Assembly (NCBI GenBank): GCA_013361525.1
Contig: JABFXY010000027.1
Location: 1-64,000 of the forward strand
Reading direction: 5' to 3'
From: Polyangiaceae bacterium
GTDB taxonomy: Bacteria > Myxococcota_A > Polyangia > Polyangiales > Polyangiaceae
DNA length: 64,000 nt
The notes below the pieces were generated by a model, which saw nothing but the letters and a program-made list of their open reading frames with translations, searched no databases and was not told the origin of the DNA. The translations under genes and the position numbers were made by a program. Below are positions 10,735 through 19,700 of the stretch, in pieces. Position 1 is the stretch's first letter, and the number at the start of each line of letters is the position of its first letter.

Positions 10735-11870
10735 GCCCACTCGTGCTCGGTCCCTTGGTGGATCGCGGCGTAGATCCGATCACGCAGCCCGTTCGCTTCG
10801 TCGTGCGTGAGGGTGCGCGACGGGTCTCGGAGCACGACGCGAACGAGCAGGTTCTTTTGGCCTCGACGAATACCGAGACGCCGGCGCGCGGCTTCGGGCA
10901 GCTCGTCGTGGGAGGTCTCCGATTGAATCGACACCTCCTCGACCACGCCGGCGTCGTGGCCCAGCGCGCCGCGAACCCGATCCCCGATTTCCTCCGCGGC
11001 ATCACCGTCGGCCACGACGACCGATAGATCCCGGCGAATCGGCGGCATGCTGGAGACAGGCACGTAGGGTCGCAAATCGTCCATTTGAGAAGCGATGCGT
11101 ACGTCGATTGCCCGCAACAGCCGAATGTCGGGGACCTGCTTCTTGAGCATCAGCAATCGATCGAGACCCATCCCCATCGCGAGGCCGGACCACTCTTTCG
11201 GATCGAGCCCTGCCACACGAAGCACCTCGGGATGGGCGACGCCACATTCGAGGATCTCGATCCACTCGTCCCCGGCGCGGACATCCACTTGGAGGCCGTG
11301 CTGCGTATAAGGATGAATTCGCGGCTCCATGCGGATCTCGGAGCCGGGTAGCAGCGCTCGCGTCACCGCGACGATCATCGATTCGAGATCGGCAGGACCG
11401 AGCTCGCCGTATCTCCCGTCGCGCCGAATGCGCCACAGGTCCAGCTGATGCGGCTCGCCGCTATGGAGGCGGTCGATGCAATCGCGCCGGTAGACGATCC
11501 CGGGGCATGCCCACGCGACATCGACAGCGTCGTCCGTTCGCGCATGAGCCGCTGCGAGCTCGCGCAGCAGCGCCGGGATCATCGCCGAGGTGTGGGATCG
11601 CAGCATTCGACGCTCGTCGACGTATCGGCTGTAACGAGCGTCCCGTGCGACGGCGTCCGGCGCATAACCGAGCCGGTCGTAGTTGTCCGCGACGTCGACG
11701 ATCGGCGGCGCTCGACGAATCGAGACCGCCGTCTCCTTCCATAATGAGGAAGCAGCTTCGGCTATCAGACTGGCGAGGATCTGCAGCGCGTGAGGTCCGC
11801 GCTCGGGGTCGGTCAAATCGACAATGACGAGCGCACGCGTTACCGCGTCCGCATCATAACGGCGTGTCAT
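10710..11870 (-). CDS. Single-chain phenylalanyl-tRNA synthetase-like ligase
   Basis: A 386-aa protein combining a PheS-type class II catalytic core with a C-terminal ferredoxin-fold anticodon-binding (FDX-ACB) domain at about residues 285-380, an architecture like mitochondrial PheRS. Core motifs are LRSHTSAMIP near 90, GIVYRRDCIDRLHSGEPHQ near 125 (motif 2) and GLAMGMGLDRLLMLKK near 230 (motif 3). The FDX-ACB domain begins IRRDLSVVVADGD. Such proteins occur in some bacteria beside normal PheST and have been called PheS-related ligases of unknown role; the true substrate is not known from sequence. ATG 11870 follows GGAGAG. No pheT is adjacent. Confidence 0.82.
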   Translation of the reverse strand: MTRRYDADAVTRALVIVDLTDPERGPHALQILASLIAEAASSLWKETAVSIRRAPPIVDVADNYDRLGYAPDAVARDARYSRYVDERRMLRSHTSAMIPALLRELAAAHARTDDAVDVAWACPGIVYRRDCIDRLHSGEPHQLDLWRIRRDGRYGELGPADLESMIVAVTRALLPGSEIRMEPRIHPYTQHGLQVDVRAGDEWIEILECGVAHPEVLRVAGLDPKEWSGLAMGMGLDRLLMLKKQVPDIRLLRAIDVRIASQMDDLRPYVPVSSMPPIRRDLSVVVADGDAAEEIGDRVRGALGHDAGVVEEVSIQSETSHDELPEAARRRLGIRRGQKNLLVRVVLRDPSRTLTHDEANGLRDRIYAAIHQGTEHEWAQARGRGP

Positions 11871-12085
11871 CTTGGCTCTCCGCGGGGTTCGGCTGGTCGG
11901 GGCTTCGAATCACCCCCCGGACCGAATCCGGATGTCGGAAGAGCCTGCGGTCGTCAGCCCCGCGCGCCCCCCCGCCCGGATTGGGTCGGGGGGCCGATAA
12001 AGCGGCGGCGCACGAGGACGGCGGACACGATGCCTGGAGCTTGTGTCGCTCGCGCCACTTCGTCAAGCGAGCGGCGGGAAGCCCG

Positions 12086-13714
12086 TCACTCGACGACGAG
12101 GCGGTAATGGTTGTGATCGACCGGCGACTCTTCGTACGCGCGGACCATCACGTGGAGCTTCGTCGGCTGCGTGAGATCGATCACGACCTCTTCGTTCGAC
12201 CCATAGAGGTACGGCCGCTGATCGTAGAGCTCGACCGTCGGCGCGTAGCCGAGCCCGACATACACGTCGACGTCGCCTTGCGCGGCGCCGTTCTCCGTCG
12301 TGCGAACGACGTATCGCCCCGCCGGCAAGACTGGCGTTTCATAGCGGTGCAATTGCGCGGGCGCGAGAACGTTGGCGACGTCGATCTTGTCGAAGGCCTG
12401 CGCCCCGGGAAGGAACGTGTTGTCCTCTTCACCGGTCGCGAGGACGACCTGGCTCGGATCGATCTTCGAGAGGATCGACTCGTAGGTATCGGGCGAATCC
12501 GGGTCCGAGAGCGCCTCGATGATCGCGAGCGAGGTGTCGGGAAGCTCGCTGAAATACGCGGGCATCGCATTGACGAGGACGTCGGCGTATTTGGTCCCAT
12601 TGGGATCGTCCGCGTTCTTTTCGGCGAAGCGCTTTGCAATGGTGTCGTCGAGATAGGCGAACGTGTCGCAACCGTTCAGGAAGAACATCGTGTAACGGCC
12701 TTTGACGAATTGACCCTTCGTCGAAAGGGCCCGCACGTTCGCGCCGAGGCCGGCGTGACCGTTGTAGATGACGAAGTCCGCCTTCTTCGTGAGCTCGCCA
12801 TAACGCGTATCGAATGCTGCAGTCGCGACCTTCGGGCTGTCGATGAGGAGCGCGGTGACGTTGACCTGCCGACCGTTCACCGTGCCGCTGAAGGTCACGT
12901 CGGTCGCGGCGACGCCCGGGTTCGTCGGGACCGATGCGGGCGTCGTCGAAAAGCCAGACGCCACGCCGCCGCGGAGGCCCTCGATGAATTCGTTGTAGGC
13001 GATGATTCCCGCGTCCGAGGGTGACGTCGCGTAGTCCTCGTATTTGCCGAAGACGGCGACGACGTTGAGCGCACCGTCGCTCCAGATGCGGTCGTACTCC
13101 GGGTACTTCGCCGACGTGTTCATCGGGCTGATTTCGACGCTCGCCGTGGTCGAGGTGCTGTCGGCGCCCTCGATCGCGCAGCCGTCTGCGTCGGGTCGGA
13201 AGTGGTACCAGAAGTTGTCGCTCGAGACGGCGTGGCCCTGCTCTTCGACACACGCGCCGCTGTACTTGGTCGTGAAGCTTTTGAGGCTCTGCGGCCCAAT
13301 CTTGCGCGGGAAGACGAGGCGGTACTCGTCCGGGATGGCCGTCTTGCTGCCCCAGGCGACCGGAAGGCTCGCGTGATAGGTGACCTTCATCCAACCGTCG
13401 CCGGTCGAGACGCGCTTCACGTCGGTGATGACGACGCGGTCCAGCCGGCCGACCGAGTGCTGATCGTTGAGCTGCCCCACCGTGTAGAAGAGCTGCGTTT
13501 TGATGAGCTTGGTCGTGTTCGACTGCCACGGCGCGGAGAGCTCACCGTCGAAGTCGAGCGTGACGAGCGTCGCGGCCGCGCTCGTGAACGCCTTCTCGCT
13601 CGAGTCCGCCGACTCTTCGTCGTCGCCGAGCGGCACGCCGGATGGCGCGCACGCGGACGCGGCCAGGGTCATCGACAGAACGGCGACGAGGTTTCGACAC
13701 GATAGGCGCGACAT
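12086..13714 (-). CDS. Lipoprotein with clan-CD peptidase-like core and PPC-like C-terminus
   Basis: A 542-aa lipoprotein: ATG 13714 behind a GGGGGGAGAG ribosome site, then a signal peptide ending in the lipobox ASAC near residue 22. A central domain (about 190-430) contains ADFVIYNGHAGLG and, about 45 residues later, MFFLNGCDTF. This is the His-Gly and Cys spacing seen in caspase/gingipain-type (clan CD) cysteine peptidases. The last 80 residues, from LPAGRYVVRTT to DHNHYRLVVE, resemble a bacterial pre-peptidase C-terminal (PPC) domain. An extracytoplasmic protease is plausible, but activity is inferred from two short motifs. It is monocistronic by spacing. Confidence 0.7.
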   Translation of the reverse strand: MSRLSCRNLVAVLSMTLAASACAPSGVPLGDDEESADSSEKAFTSAAATLVTLDFDGELSAPWQSNTTKLIKTQLFYTVGQLNDQHSVGRLDRVVITDVKRVSTGDGWMKVTYHASLPVAWGSKTAIPDEYRLVFPRKIGPQSLKSFTTKYSGACVEEQGHAVSSDNFWYHFRPDADGCAIEGADSTSTTASVEISPMNTSAKYPEYDRIWSDGALNVVAVFGKYEDYATSPSDAGIIAYNEFIEGLRGGVASGFSTTPASVPTNPGVAATDVTFSGTVNGRQVNVTALLIDSPKVATAAFDTRYGELTKKADFVIYNGHAGLGANVRALSTKGQFVKGRYTMFFLNGCDTFAYLDDTIAKRFAEKNADDPNGTKYADVLVNAMPAYFSELPDTSLAIIEALSDPDSPDTYESILSKIDPSQVVLATGEEDNTFLPGAQAFDKIDVANVLAPAQLHRYETPVLPAGRYVVRTTENGAAQGDVDVYVGLGYAPTVELYDQRPYLYGSNEEVVIDLTQPTKLHVMVRAYEESPVDHNHYRLVVE

Positions 13715-13895
13715 GGCAGCTCTCCCCCCGGGTGGATGGAGACGCTCCATCCCAGCCGGCGGCCGCGCTCGAGCACGATGTAGGCCACGGACCTACCCCA
13801 CAAATCCTTTGAAGAATTCCGCCCGCGGTGGCTGCAGCGTGGATCGAATGATCCACGCCTCACGACGCTTCGATCCGCATCGCGTCAATGATGTT

Positions 13896-13929
13896 GCGGT
13901 GTTGCGTCGAGTTTTCGACGCAACACCGC
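13896..13929 (-). terminator. Perfect 15-bp hairpin after ruvB
   Basis: GCGGTGTTGCGTCGA (13896-13910) and its exact complement (13915-13929) flank a 4-base loop. It begins 8 nt beyond the ruvB stop on the minus strand. No T-run follows, so it is a terminator-like or 3'-end-protecting hairpin. Confidence 0.65.
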
Positions 13930-13937
13930 GACCACGC

Positions 13938-14972
13938 TCAGGGCTCGAAGAGCTTGCCCTGGTCGGTGCCTGTCGGCCCATTGAAGGGCCGCTTCAGGTG
14001 CTCGTGGGCGCGGCGGGTGGCGATGCGACCGCGCGGCGTTCGCCCGAGGAAGCCCTGTTGGATGAGGTACGGCTCGTAGACGTCCTCGACGGTGTCGCGC
14101 GGCTCACTCAGTGCGGCCGCGAGGGTGTCGAGCCCGACGGGACCGCCGTCGTAGTCGTCGATGATCACCGATAGAAGCCTGCGGTCCATCATGTCCAGAC
14201 CGGCCTCGTCGACCTCGAGCCGCTCGGCGGCGTGTTGGGCAATCGCGGCGGTGATGGTGCCTTTGCCGACGACCTCCGCGAAGTCACGCACGCGTCGGAG
14301 CAAGCGGTTCGCGACGCGCGGTGTACCGCGAGAGCGCGTCGCGATCGCGCGCGCCCCACCTTCGTCGATCGGGACGTTCACGAGCCTCGCGCTTCGCTTG
14401 ACGATGAGCTCGAGCTCTTCGACCGGGTAATAGTCGAGGCGGACGACGTAGCCGAAGCGCGACAAGAGCGGCCCGGTGAGCAGGCCCGTGCGGGTTGTCG
14501 CGCCGATCAACGTGAACGGTTTGAGGGCCAGCTGGATCGTCGTCGCGTACGGGCCCTCGCCCGTCATGATGTCGATCTGAAACGATTCGATCGCCGGGTA
14601 GAGGCTCTCTTCCACCACCGGCGACAGGCGATGGATCTCGTCGATGAAGAGGACGTCGCCGTGCTCGAGCTTCGTCAGCAAGCCGGCGAGCGCACCTTTG
14701 TGCTCCACCGCGGGGCCGCTCGTCGCATGCAGCGTGACGCCCATTTCTTTCGCGATGATGTACGCGAGCGTCGTCTTGCCGAGGCCGGGCGGGCCGCAGA
14801 GCAGCACGTGGTCGAGCGCCTCGCGCCGACGCCGAGCGGCCTCGACGAAGACCTTCAAATTCTCTTTGTGTTTCGCCTGGCCGACGTACTCGTCGAGCGT
14901 CTCGGGACGGAACAGGCGGTCGAAACGGTCGTCGTCGCCGGACCCGGTTGGTGAAAGGACGCGCTCGGCCAT
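13938..14972 (-). CDS. ruvB: Holliday junction branch-migration helicase RuvB
   Basis: AAA+ motor that, with RuvA, drives branch migration of Holliday junctions in recombinational repair. The 344 aa are the standard length. Walker A is [13 protein letters not shown] near residue 60, Walker B is [10 protein letters not shown] near 105, sensor 1 is IGATTR, and the arginine finger lies in LLSRFG. The C-terminal winged helix holds [15 protein letters not shown]. ruvA and ruvC are not in the window. It is divergent from the response-regulator/kinase gene at 15069. Confidence 0.98.
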   Translation of the reverse strand: MAERVLSPTGSGDDDRFDRLFRPETLDEYVGQAKHKENLKVFVEAARRRREALDHVLLCGPPGLGKTTLAYIIAKEMGVTLHATSGPAVEHKGALAGLLTKLEHGDVLFIDEIHRLSPVVEESLYPAIESFQIDIMTGEGPYATTIQLALKPFTLIGATTRTGLLTGPLLSRFGYVVRLDYYPVEELELIVKRSARLVNVPIDEGGARAIATRSRGTPRVANRLLRRVRDFAEVVGKGTITAAIAQHAAERLEVDEAGLDMMDRRLLSVIIDDYDGGPVGLDTLAAALSEPRDTVEDVYEPYLIQQGFLGRTPRGRIATRRAHEHLKRPFNGPTGTDQGKLFEP

Positions 14973-15017
14973 GGCTACGTGGTTTCGAGTAACCCGGGGG
15001 ACCGCGGATTTGAATGG

Positions 15018-15055
15018 TGTACTAGCTTTCCGCGCCGGGACGCGCCTGTACTAGC
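15018..15055 (+). promoter_or_regulatory. Direct repeat TGTACTAGC in ruvB/kinase divergent promoter region
   Basis: The 9-mer TGTACTAGC occurs at 15018-15026 and 15047-15055, 29 bp apart, in the short region between ruvB and the kinase start. Each contains a TACTAG that could act as a -10 element; alternatively the pair could be a tandem binding site. Confidence 0.35.
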
Positions 15056-15068
15056 CTCCACGGACCGC

Positions 15069-17123
15069 GTGACCTCGAGCTCGACCATCCTCATCGTCGA
15101 CGACGACGCCATCTCGCGACGGATCCTCTCCCAGTCGCTGGACAAGGCTGGGTTTCGCTCGGAATGTGTCTCGTCCGGGCAAGAGGCGCTCGCCTGGCTC
15201 GGCAAGCACCAACCGAGCCTCGTCCTGCTCGACCTCGTGATGCCGCCGCCGGACGGCTACGCGGTCCTGCGGATGATCCGCGAGACGCCGCGGACGAGCG
15301 AGCTGCCCGTGGTGGTGCTCACAGGCTTGGACGCGGAGGAAGAAGTGTCGCGCGCGTTCGACATGGGCGCCGACGACTTCGTTCGCAAGCCGTTCAAAGC
15401 GGCGGAGCTCATCGCGCGCATCCGGAGCCAGCTGCGCCTGCGGCAATACGTCGTTGCGCTCGCCCGCAGGGAGCGTGACGCGCGCGTCGTCCTCGAGCTC
15501 ACGCAGTCGCTCTCTTCGACCCTCGATTTTCGCGACATCCTCTACACCGTCGTTCAACGCATCGCGGACGTCGCGCGCGTGGACCGCTGCAGCATCGTGC
15601 TCGTCCGCGACGAGGGGAAGGTCGGCTACGTCGTCGCCGCGAGCGACGACAAGAAGCTGCGTGACCTCCCGATCGATCTCGTGAAATACCCCGAGATCCG
15701 CCGCGTGCTCGAGACGGGCGAGCCGCTGATCATCGACGACGCATCGACGGACCCGATGCTCGACGTGGTCCGCTCGGAGATCCCCGCGACCTCGTTCCGA
15801 TCGGCCGTCTGCATCCCGATCCTCTTCGAAGAGCGGCCGCTCGGTGTCCTCTTCCTTCGGAGCCGGACGCCGCATCGCCCCGAGGAGCAAGAGCTCTTCT
15901 TGGCGCGCACGGTGGCGAGCGCGACCGCCATCGCCCTCCGGAACGCGCGCATGATGCAGAGCCTGCGCGAGCAGACGCGCGAGAGCACCTACGCCCGATT
16001 CGAGGCCGAACGACGCATCCGCGCGCTCGAGCCGTACGCCGACTTCTTCCACGCGTCGGCCGACGGGATCGTCGTCGTCGATCGCAAGGGCTCCGTCCTT
16101 TTCTCGAACCCGCGCGCGCGCGAGCTCCTCGGCGTCACGACCTTCGACCTCGGCCGCACCTCGTTCTTCGGTTGGCTGGTCCCCGAAGACGAGAAGCGAC
16201 TTCGCGCCCAGCTCGCAGCGCTCCTCGCCGAGGAGGGCATCCCGTCGTCGCGCCATCGTCGCACGACCGACGTGGAGATCCTCGCGGGCGGGATGCGCCG
16301 GATGATCGCCGTCAGCATCGCCGCGATGGGAACGGAAGAGCACGACGAGGACGAAGCGATCCTCCTCACGTTCCGCGACGTGACGAACGAGCGCGCGACG
16401 GAGCGCGAGCTCACGAAGACCAAAGAGTTCCTCGAGCGCATGATCGACAGCTCCGTCGACGCGATCATTTCGGCCGATATGAAGGGCAACATCCTTCTGT
16501 TCAATCGAGCGGCCGAGCGCATCTTCGATTACCGCGCGAACGAGGTCATCGGCACGATGAACGTGCGCGATCTCTATCCGGAGGGTGTCGCCCAGGAAAT
16601 GATGCGGAGGATCCGCGGCGACGCACACGGCGGCCCGGGTCGGCTCGAGGGCTACGACACCAACGTCCTCGCGCGGGGCGGCGTACCGCTGCCGGTCATG
16701 GTCTCCGCGGCCCTCATCGTCGACCAGGGCGTCCCCGTCGGGTCGGTCGGGGTCATGACCGACCTGCGAGACAGACTTCGAATGCAGGCGAGCCTCGACG
16801 CCGCCGAAGAAGAGCTTCGAAGCCGCGAGAAAGAGTCGCTCGTCGCCGAGCTCGCAGGCGCCGCCGCGCACGAGCTCAACCAGCCGCTCACCAGCGTGCT
16901 CGGCTACGCCGAGATCATCCGCCGACGCGCGCGAGAAAATTTGCCACACATCCGCGAGACGGAAGCGCTCGCCCACGAGGCCGAACGGATGGCCGACATC
17001 GTTCGGCGGATCGGAAAGATCACGCGGTACGAGACCAAAGCCTATGTGGGTGAGGCTAAGATCATCGATCTCGAGCGCTCCGTCCCGTCGGAGGACGGCG
17101 GCGACGATGGCAAGGGCGTATGA
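15069..17123 (+). CDS. Hybrid REC-GAF-PAS-PAS-HisKA protein lacking an ATPase domain
   Basis: A 684-aa protein. The N-terminal receiver domain (about 1-125) has ILIVDDD, the phospho-Asp in VLLDLVMPPPDGY near 54, and the Lys of FVRKPF. A GAF domain follows (about 150-300), then PAS domains near 325-450 and 460-580, and a HisKA helix pair with AAAHELNQPLTSVLGYAEII near 600. The protein ends about 70 residues after that His with no N-, G1- or G2-box, so it cannot phosphorylate itself in the normal way. GTG 15069 is preferred over GTG 14979, which would overlap the promoter region. The stop overlaps the next kinase's ATG (ATGA). Confidence 0.88.
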   Translation: MTSSSTILIVDDDAISRRILSQSLDKAGFRSECVSSGQEALAWLGKHQPSLVLLDLVMPPPDGYAVLRMIRETPRTSELPVVVLTGLDAEEEVSRAFDMGADDFVRKPFKAAELIARIRSQLRLRQYVVALARRERDARVVLELTQSLSSTLDFRDILYTVVQRIADVARVDRCSIVLVRDEGKVGYVVAASDDKKLRDLPIDLVKYPEIRRVLETGEPLIIDDASTDPMLDVVRSEIPATSFRSAVCIPILFEERPLGVLFLRSRTPHRPEEQELFLARTVASATAIALRNARMMQSLREQTRESTYARFEAERRIRALEPYADFFHASADGIVVVDRKGSVLFSNPRARELLGVTTFDLGRTSFFGWLVPEDEKRLRAQLAALLAEEGIPSSRHRRTTDVEILAGGMRRMIAVSIAAMGTEEHDEDEAILLTFRDVTNERATERELTKTKEFLERMIDSSVDAIISADMKGNILLFNRAAERIFDYRANEVIGTMNVRDLYPEGVAQEMMRRIRGDAHGGPGRLEGYDTNVLARGGVPLPVMVSAALIVDQGVPVGSVGVMTDLRDRLRMQASLDAAEEELRSREKESLVAELAGAAAHELNQPLTSVLGYAEIIRRRARENLPHIRETEALAHEAERMADIVRRIGKITRYETKAYVGEAKIIDLERSVPSEDGGDDGKGV

Positions 17124-18286
17124 GTCAGATCCCCAAGGGCGAAAGACTCGAAGAGACGGTGGTGCTCGGCGGATCCGATCTGCCCGAGCGTCTGCTGGTT
17201 CAGCTCGCGTCTCTTCCGCCCGAGGGTGATGTCGAAGACGCGCTCTGGGCGATCGTGTCGACGTTCGCGGAGGGTTCGGAGCTCTACATCGGCGTGTGCA
17301 TCCCGACCGCGACCGGCGAGCAGCTCGTCATTCGTCATGCACCTCGCCCGAGCCAACCTCGCGTCACCGATGCGGCGCGCCTCTTCCCCGAGGCTCGCTA
17401 CGAAGAGGTGATGAACATCCCCTTCGATGTGGGCTCGTCGCTGCACATCGCTTCGGACGACCCGCTCGACGCGACCGTGCGCCGCTCCGCGGATCAAGTG
17501 GCGCTCGCGGTGGCCTCGACGCTGCGACGCAGTCGCTTCGCGGACCAGCTGAAGCGAGAGGCGCAAGAGGTTCAGCAGCTGCGCGATCAGGCCGTGCAGA
17601 GCGACAAGCTCGCGGGACTCGGGCGCATGGCCGCGAGCATCGTGCACGAGCTCAACAACCCGCTGACGTCGATCGTCGCGTACGCCGATTACCTCCGGCG
17701 ACGCTGGGAGCAGCAAGGCGTCGACATCGCGGATCGCGAGCGCCTCGGCCGCATCTCGGAAGCAGCCGGGCGCGTGTTGAACTTCACGCGCGACCTCGTC
17801 GCGTACTCACGCCCTTCGAGCGCCGACCCCTCCGCGCTCAGCGTGCACGACGTCATCGAGCGATCCCTCGTCTTCAGCGAGCACGTCATCGCCGCCAACA
17901 ACGTCACCATCGTGCGGCAATACGGCGAGCTCCCGCCGATCCGCGGTTTGCACGGGCCGCTCACGCAGGTGTTCGTGAACCTGATCACCAACGCCTGCCA
18001 AGCGATGGATCCCAAAGGCGGCAAGCTCACGATCGAGACGTCGTACGACGCCAATCGCAAGGTCGTCTCCGTGAAGATGTCGGACGAAGGTCGCGGTCTT
18101 CCGGCCGTCGACGATCTGGATCGCCTCTTCGACGCCTACTTCACCACGCGCGGTGACGGCGGGGGCAACGGCCTCGGCCTCAACATCGTCCAGACGATCG
18201 TCGCGAGCCACGGCGGCGCCGTGCAAGCCGCGCGCAACGAGCCGCGCGGCGCGAGCTTCGTCATCGAGCTACCGACGGGGCGCTGA
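17120..18286 (+). CDS. GAF-type sensor histidine kinase, complete
   Basis: A 388-aa cytoplasmic kinase with no membrane segment. A GAF-like domain spans about residues 25-145, a short coiled coil (KREAQEVQQLRDQAVQ) follows, and HisKA holds the His in VHELNNPLTSIVAYADYL near 176. The ATPase domain is intact, with NLITNACQAM, SDEGRGLP and GNGLGLNIVQTIV. It overlaps the preceding HATPase-less protein by 4 bp and is thus translationally coupled, so it is the likely donor of phosphate to that protein's His or receiver. The His box resembles the NtrB-like HELNNPL class. Confidence 0.92.
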   Translation: MSQIPKGERLEETVVLGGSDLPERLLVQLASLPPEGDVEDALWAIVSTFAEGSELYIGVCIPTATGEQLVIRHAPRPSQPRVTDAARLFPEARYEEVMNIPFDVGSSLHIASDDPLDATVRRSADQVALAVASTLRRSRFADQLKREAQEVQQLRDQAVQSDKLAGLGRMAASIVHELNNPLTSIVAYADYLRRRWEQQGVDIADRERLGRISEAAGRVLNFTRDLVAYSRPSSADPSALSVHDVIERSLVFSEHVIAANNVTIVRQYGELPPIRGLHGPLTQVFVNLITNACQAMDPKGGKLTIETSYDANRKVVSVKMSDEGRGLPAVDDLDRLFDAYFTTRGDGGGNGLGLNIVQTIVASHGGAVQAARNEPRGASFVIELPTGR

Positions 18287-18308
18287 CAGCGGGCAGTGAA
18301 GTTGGAGC

Positions 18309-18332
18309 ACGCGGCGCGACATGCGCCCGCGT
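18309..18332. terminator. Hairpin between convergent genes
   Basis: ACGCGGCGC (18309-18317) pairs with 18323-18332 through one bulged base around a 5-base loop. It lies between the kinase stop at 18286 and the minus-strand gene ending at 18332, whose stop codon it touches. A bidirectional terminator role is plausible, without a T-run. Confidence 0.4.
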
Positions 18333-18865
18333 CACTTCACCTTGATGCCGATGACCAGGATGCCCTTTTCGTACTTCTGGCCGGCGATGAAGAAGTATTT
18401 GCCCTGCAGCGCGTTCACGTCGAGGCTCGGCAAAAAGGCCTTTCCATCGGGCTTGTCGATGCTCGTCGCGAGGACGTAGCGCATCGGGTCGTCCTTCTTT
18501 TTGCCCTTCGTCGCTTCCTTGAACGTCACCGCGAGCTTGCCCCCGTCGGGCAGCTTGTGGTCCTTCGCTTTGCCCTTCGCGAGCTCGAGCTCGAACTTGT
18601 CGAGCTGCTTGTACGAGTTGTACGCGGAGAACGGAGGCTCACCGAGCTCGGGCATCTTGCCGATGCTGGGGTCGATGCCTTTGCCGTCGTTGGTCGCGTG
18701 CAGGACGATGATCTCCGCCTTGACGCTGCTGGCGTCGGGGGCCTGCGCGATCTCCGAAGGTTTGCTCAGGCCCTCCGAAAGCGGGGCGGCCAGAAGAGAA
18801 ACCGAGCTCAAGCAGCAGAGGGCCAAGACGCTGCCGCTCACCAAGATGCTCCGCGCTGCCCTCAT
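18332..18865 (-). CDS. Exported protein of unknown function in sigma/anti-sigma operon
   Basis: A 177-aa protein with a Sec signal peptide (about 1-27, hydrophobic core LVSGSVLALCCLSSVSLLA). The mature part is Lys-rich and ends in beta strands (YFFIAGQKYEKGILVIGIKVK). I recognise no family. ATG 18865 is favoured because GGAGG stands five bases before it; the ATG one codon upstream is possible. It is the last gene of the ECF sigma operon, 34 bp after the anti-sigma stop, so it may be an envelope effector or a sensor of that circuit. Confidence 0.65.
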   Translation of the reverse strand: MRAARSILVSGSVLALCCLSSVSLLAAPLSEGLSKPSEIAQAPDASSVKAEIIVLHATNDGKGIDPSIGKMPELGEPPFSAYNSYKQLDKFELELAKGKAKDHKLPDGGKLAVTFKEATKGKKKDDPMRYVLATSIDKPDGKAFLPSLDVNALQGKYFFIAGQKYEKGILVIGIKVK

Positions 18866-18899
18866 CATCTCCTCCGAAGCACGCTCCCAAGCACCACGA

Positions 18900-19700
18900 T
18901 TACTCGTCCCGGACCCACACGACCGTCGTCGACATCGCCTGGTCGCTGCCGGAAACGTAGTAGACGAGACCAGGCCGCGAGCCAAAGTCTACCGCCGCAA
19001 CTTCGACGGACCGCGGCGCGTCCTCTTCATTCGACGCAATCTTTAGCGGTTCTTGGGGCTGGGCCTGGGTAGACGCCACCGCGTCGCTCTCCGCCGTCGG
19101 GGCAGGATCCCCGGCGACGATCTCCGCGGGTGCGCTCGGTGCGCCGGTCATCGCCGTCGGCTGAACATCGGGCGCGGACCGACCCCAAATGAACAGCGCT
19201 GCCGCCGCGGCCGCTGCCGCCGCGGCCAACCCCAGGATGAGGCGGCCGTTTTCGTTCGCGGCAGGCGTGTCACCCACCTTCAGCCTCGAGCCGATGGCGG
19301 CGGGACGCTGCGATCGTGCTCGGTCGTCGGACCTCGCGGCTTCGTCGAGGCCGACCTTCAGCGCGACGACCTCGGCGGATCGCTCGCCACCTTCGCCGCC
19401 AGATCCCTCGGCACCAGAGCCCTCGGCCCCAGATCCCTCGGCCGCCGTGCCTTCGCTCGCGATCTTCGCCATGATCGCGTCGGCGAGCCCATCGGCCTGT
19501 GCCGACGAGCGAGCGCTGGCGTGCTCGCGAACGACGCCCTGGAGCAACGACAGCCCACCGAGCTTCATCACGTGCGCGCCCGACGACGCACCCTCGACGT
19601 GAGCTCGTACCTCGGAGCAGCGAGGCTCATCGAGCTCGCCGTCGAAGTACATCATCAGCTCGAGATCCGTCGGCGGACTAGCCTTCGCTTGGGCGCTCAT
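18900..19700 (-). CDS. Membrane anti-sigma factor (putative)
   Basis: A 266-aa protein. The N-terminal 60 residues (LELMMYFDGELDEPRCSEV, then RAHVEG) look like an anti-sigma domain with a Cys but lack the full His-x3-Cys-x2-Cys zinc motif. A low-complexity AEGSG repeat follows near 85-100, then one membrane helix near 157-177 (an alanine-run helix ending LFIWG) and a periplasmic tail. It overlaps the sigma gene by 4 bp (ATGA), the usual arrangement for a cognate pair. Function is inferred mainly from context and topology. Confidence 0.75.
   Translation of the reverse strand: MSAQAKASPPTDLELMMYFDGELDEPRCSEVRAHVEGASSGAHVMKLGGLSLLQGVVREHASARSSAQADGLADAIMAKIASEGTAAEGSGAEGSGAEGSGGEGGERSAEVVALKVGLDEAARSDDRARSQRPAAIGSRLKVGDTPAANENGRLILGLAAAAAAAAAALFIWGRSAPDVQPTAMTGAPSAPAEIVAGDPAPTAESDAVASTQAQPQEPLKIASNEEDAPRSVEVAAVDFGSRPGLVYYVSGSDQAMSTTVVWVRDE
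19399..19443. repeat. Three tandem 15-bp repeats inside the anti-sigma gene
   Basis: Copies of CCAGATCCCTCGGCA-like 15-mers start at 19399, 19414 and 19429 and encode the Gly/Ala/Glu/Ser linker of the anti-sigma protein. Copy-number change would lengthen the linker in frame. Confidence 0.7.

Noticed and set aside
11894..11962. tRNA-like ends: a 7-bp stem (11898-11904 with 11956-11962) followed on the minus strand by A-CCA, upstream of the PheRS-like gene
   Set aside because: No D arm and no TTCRA T-loop arm can be formed; the interior folds as other hairpins (CCGGA/TCCGG). It is treated as chance, though its place before a PheRS-like gene is noted.
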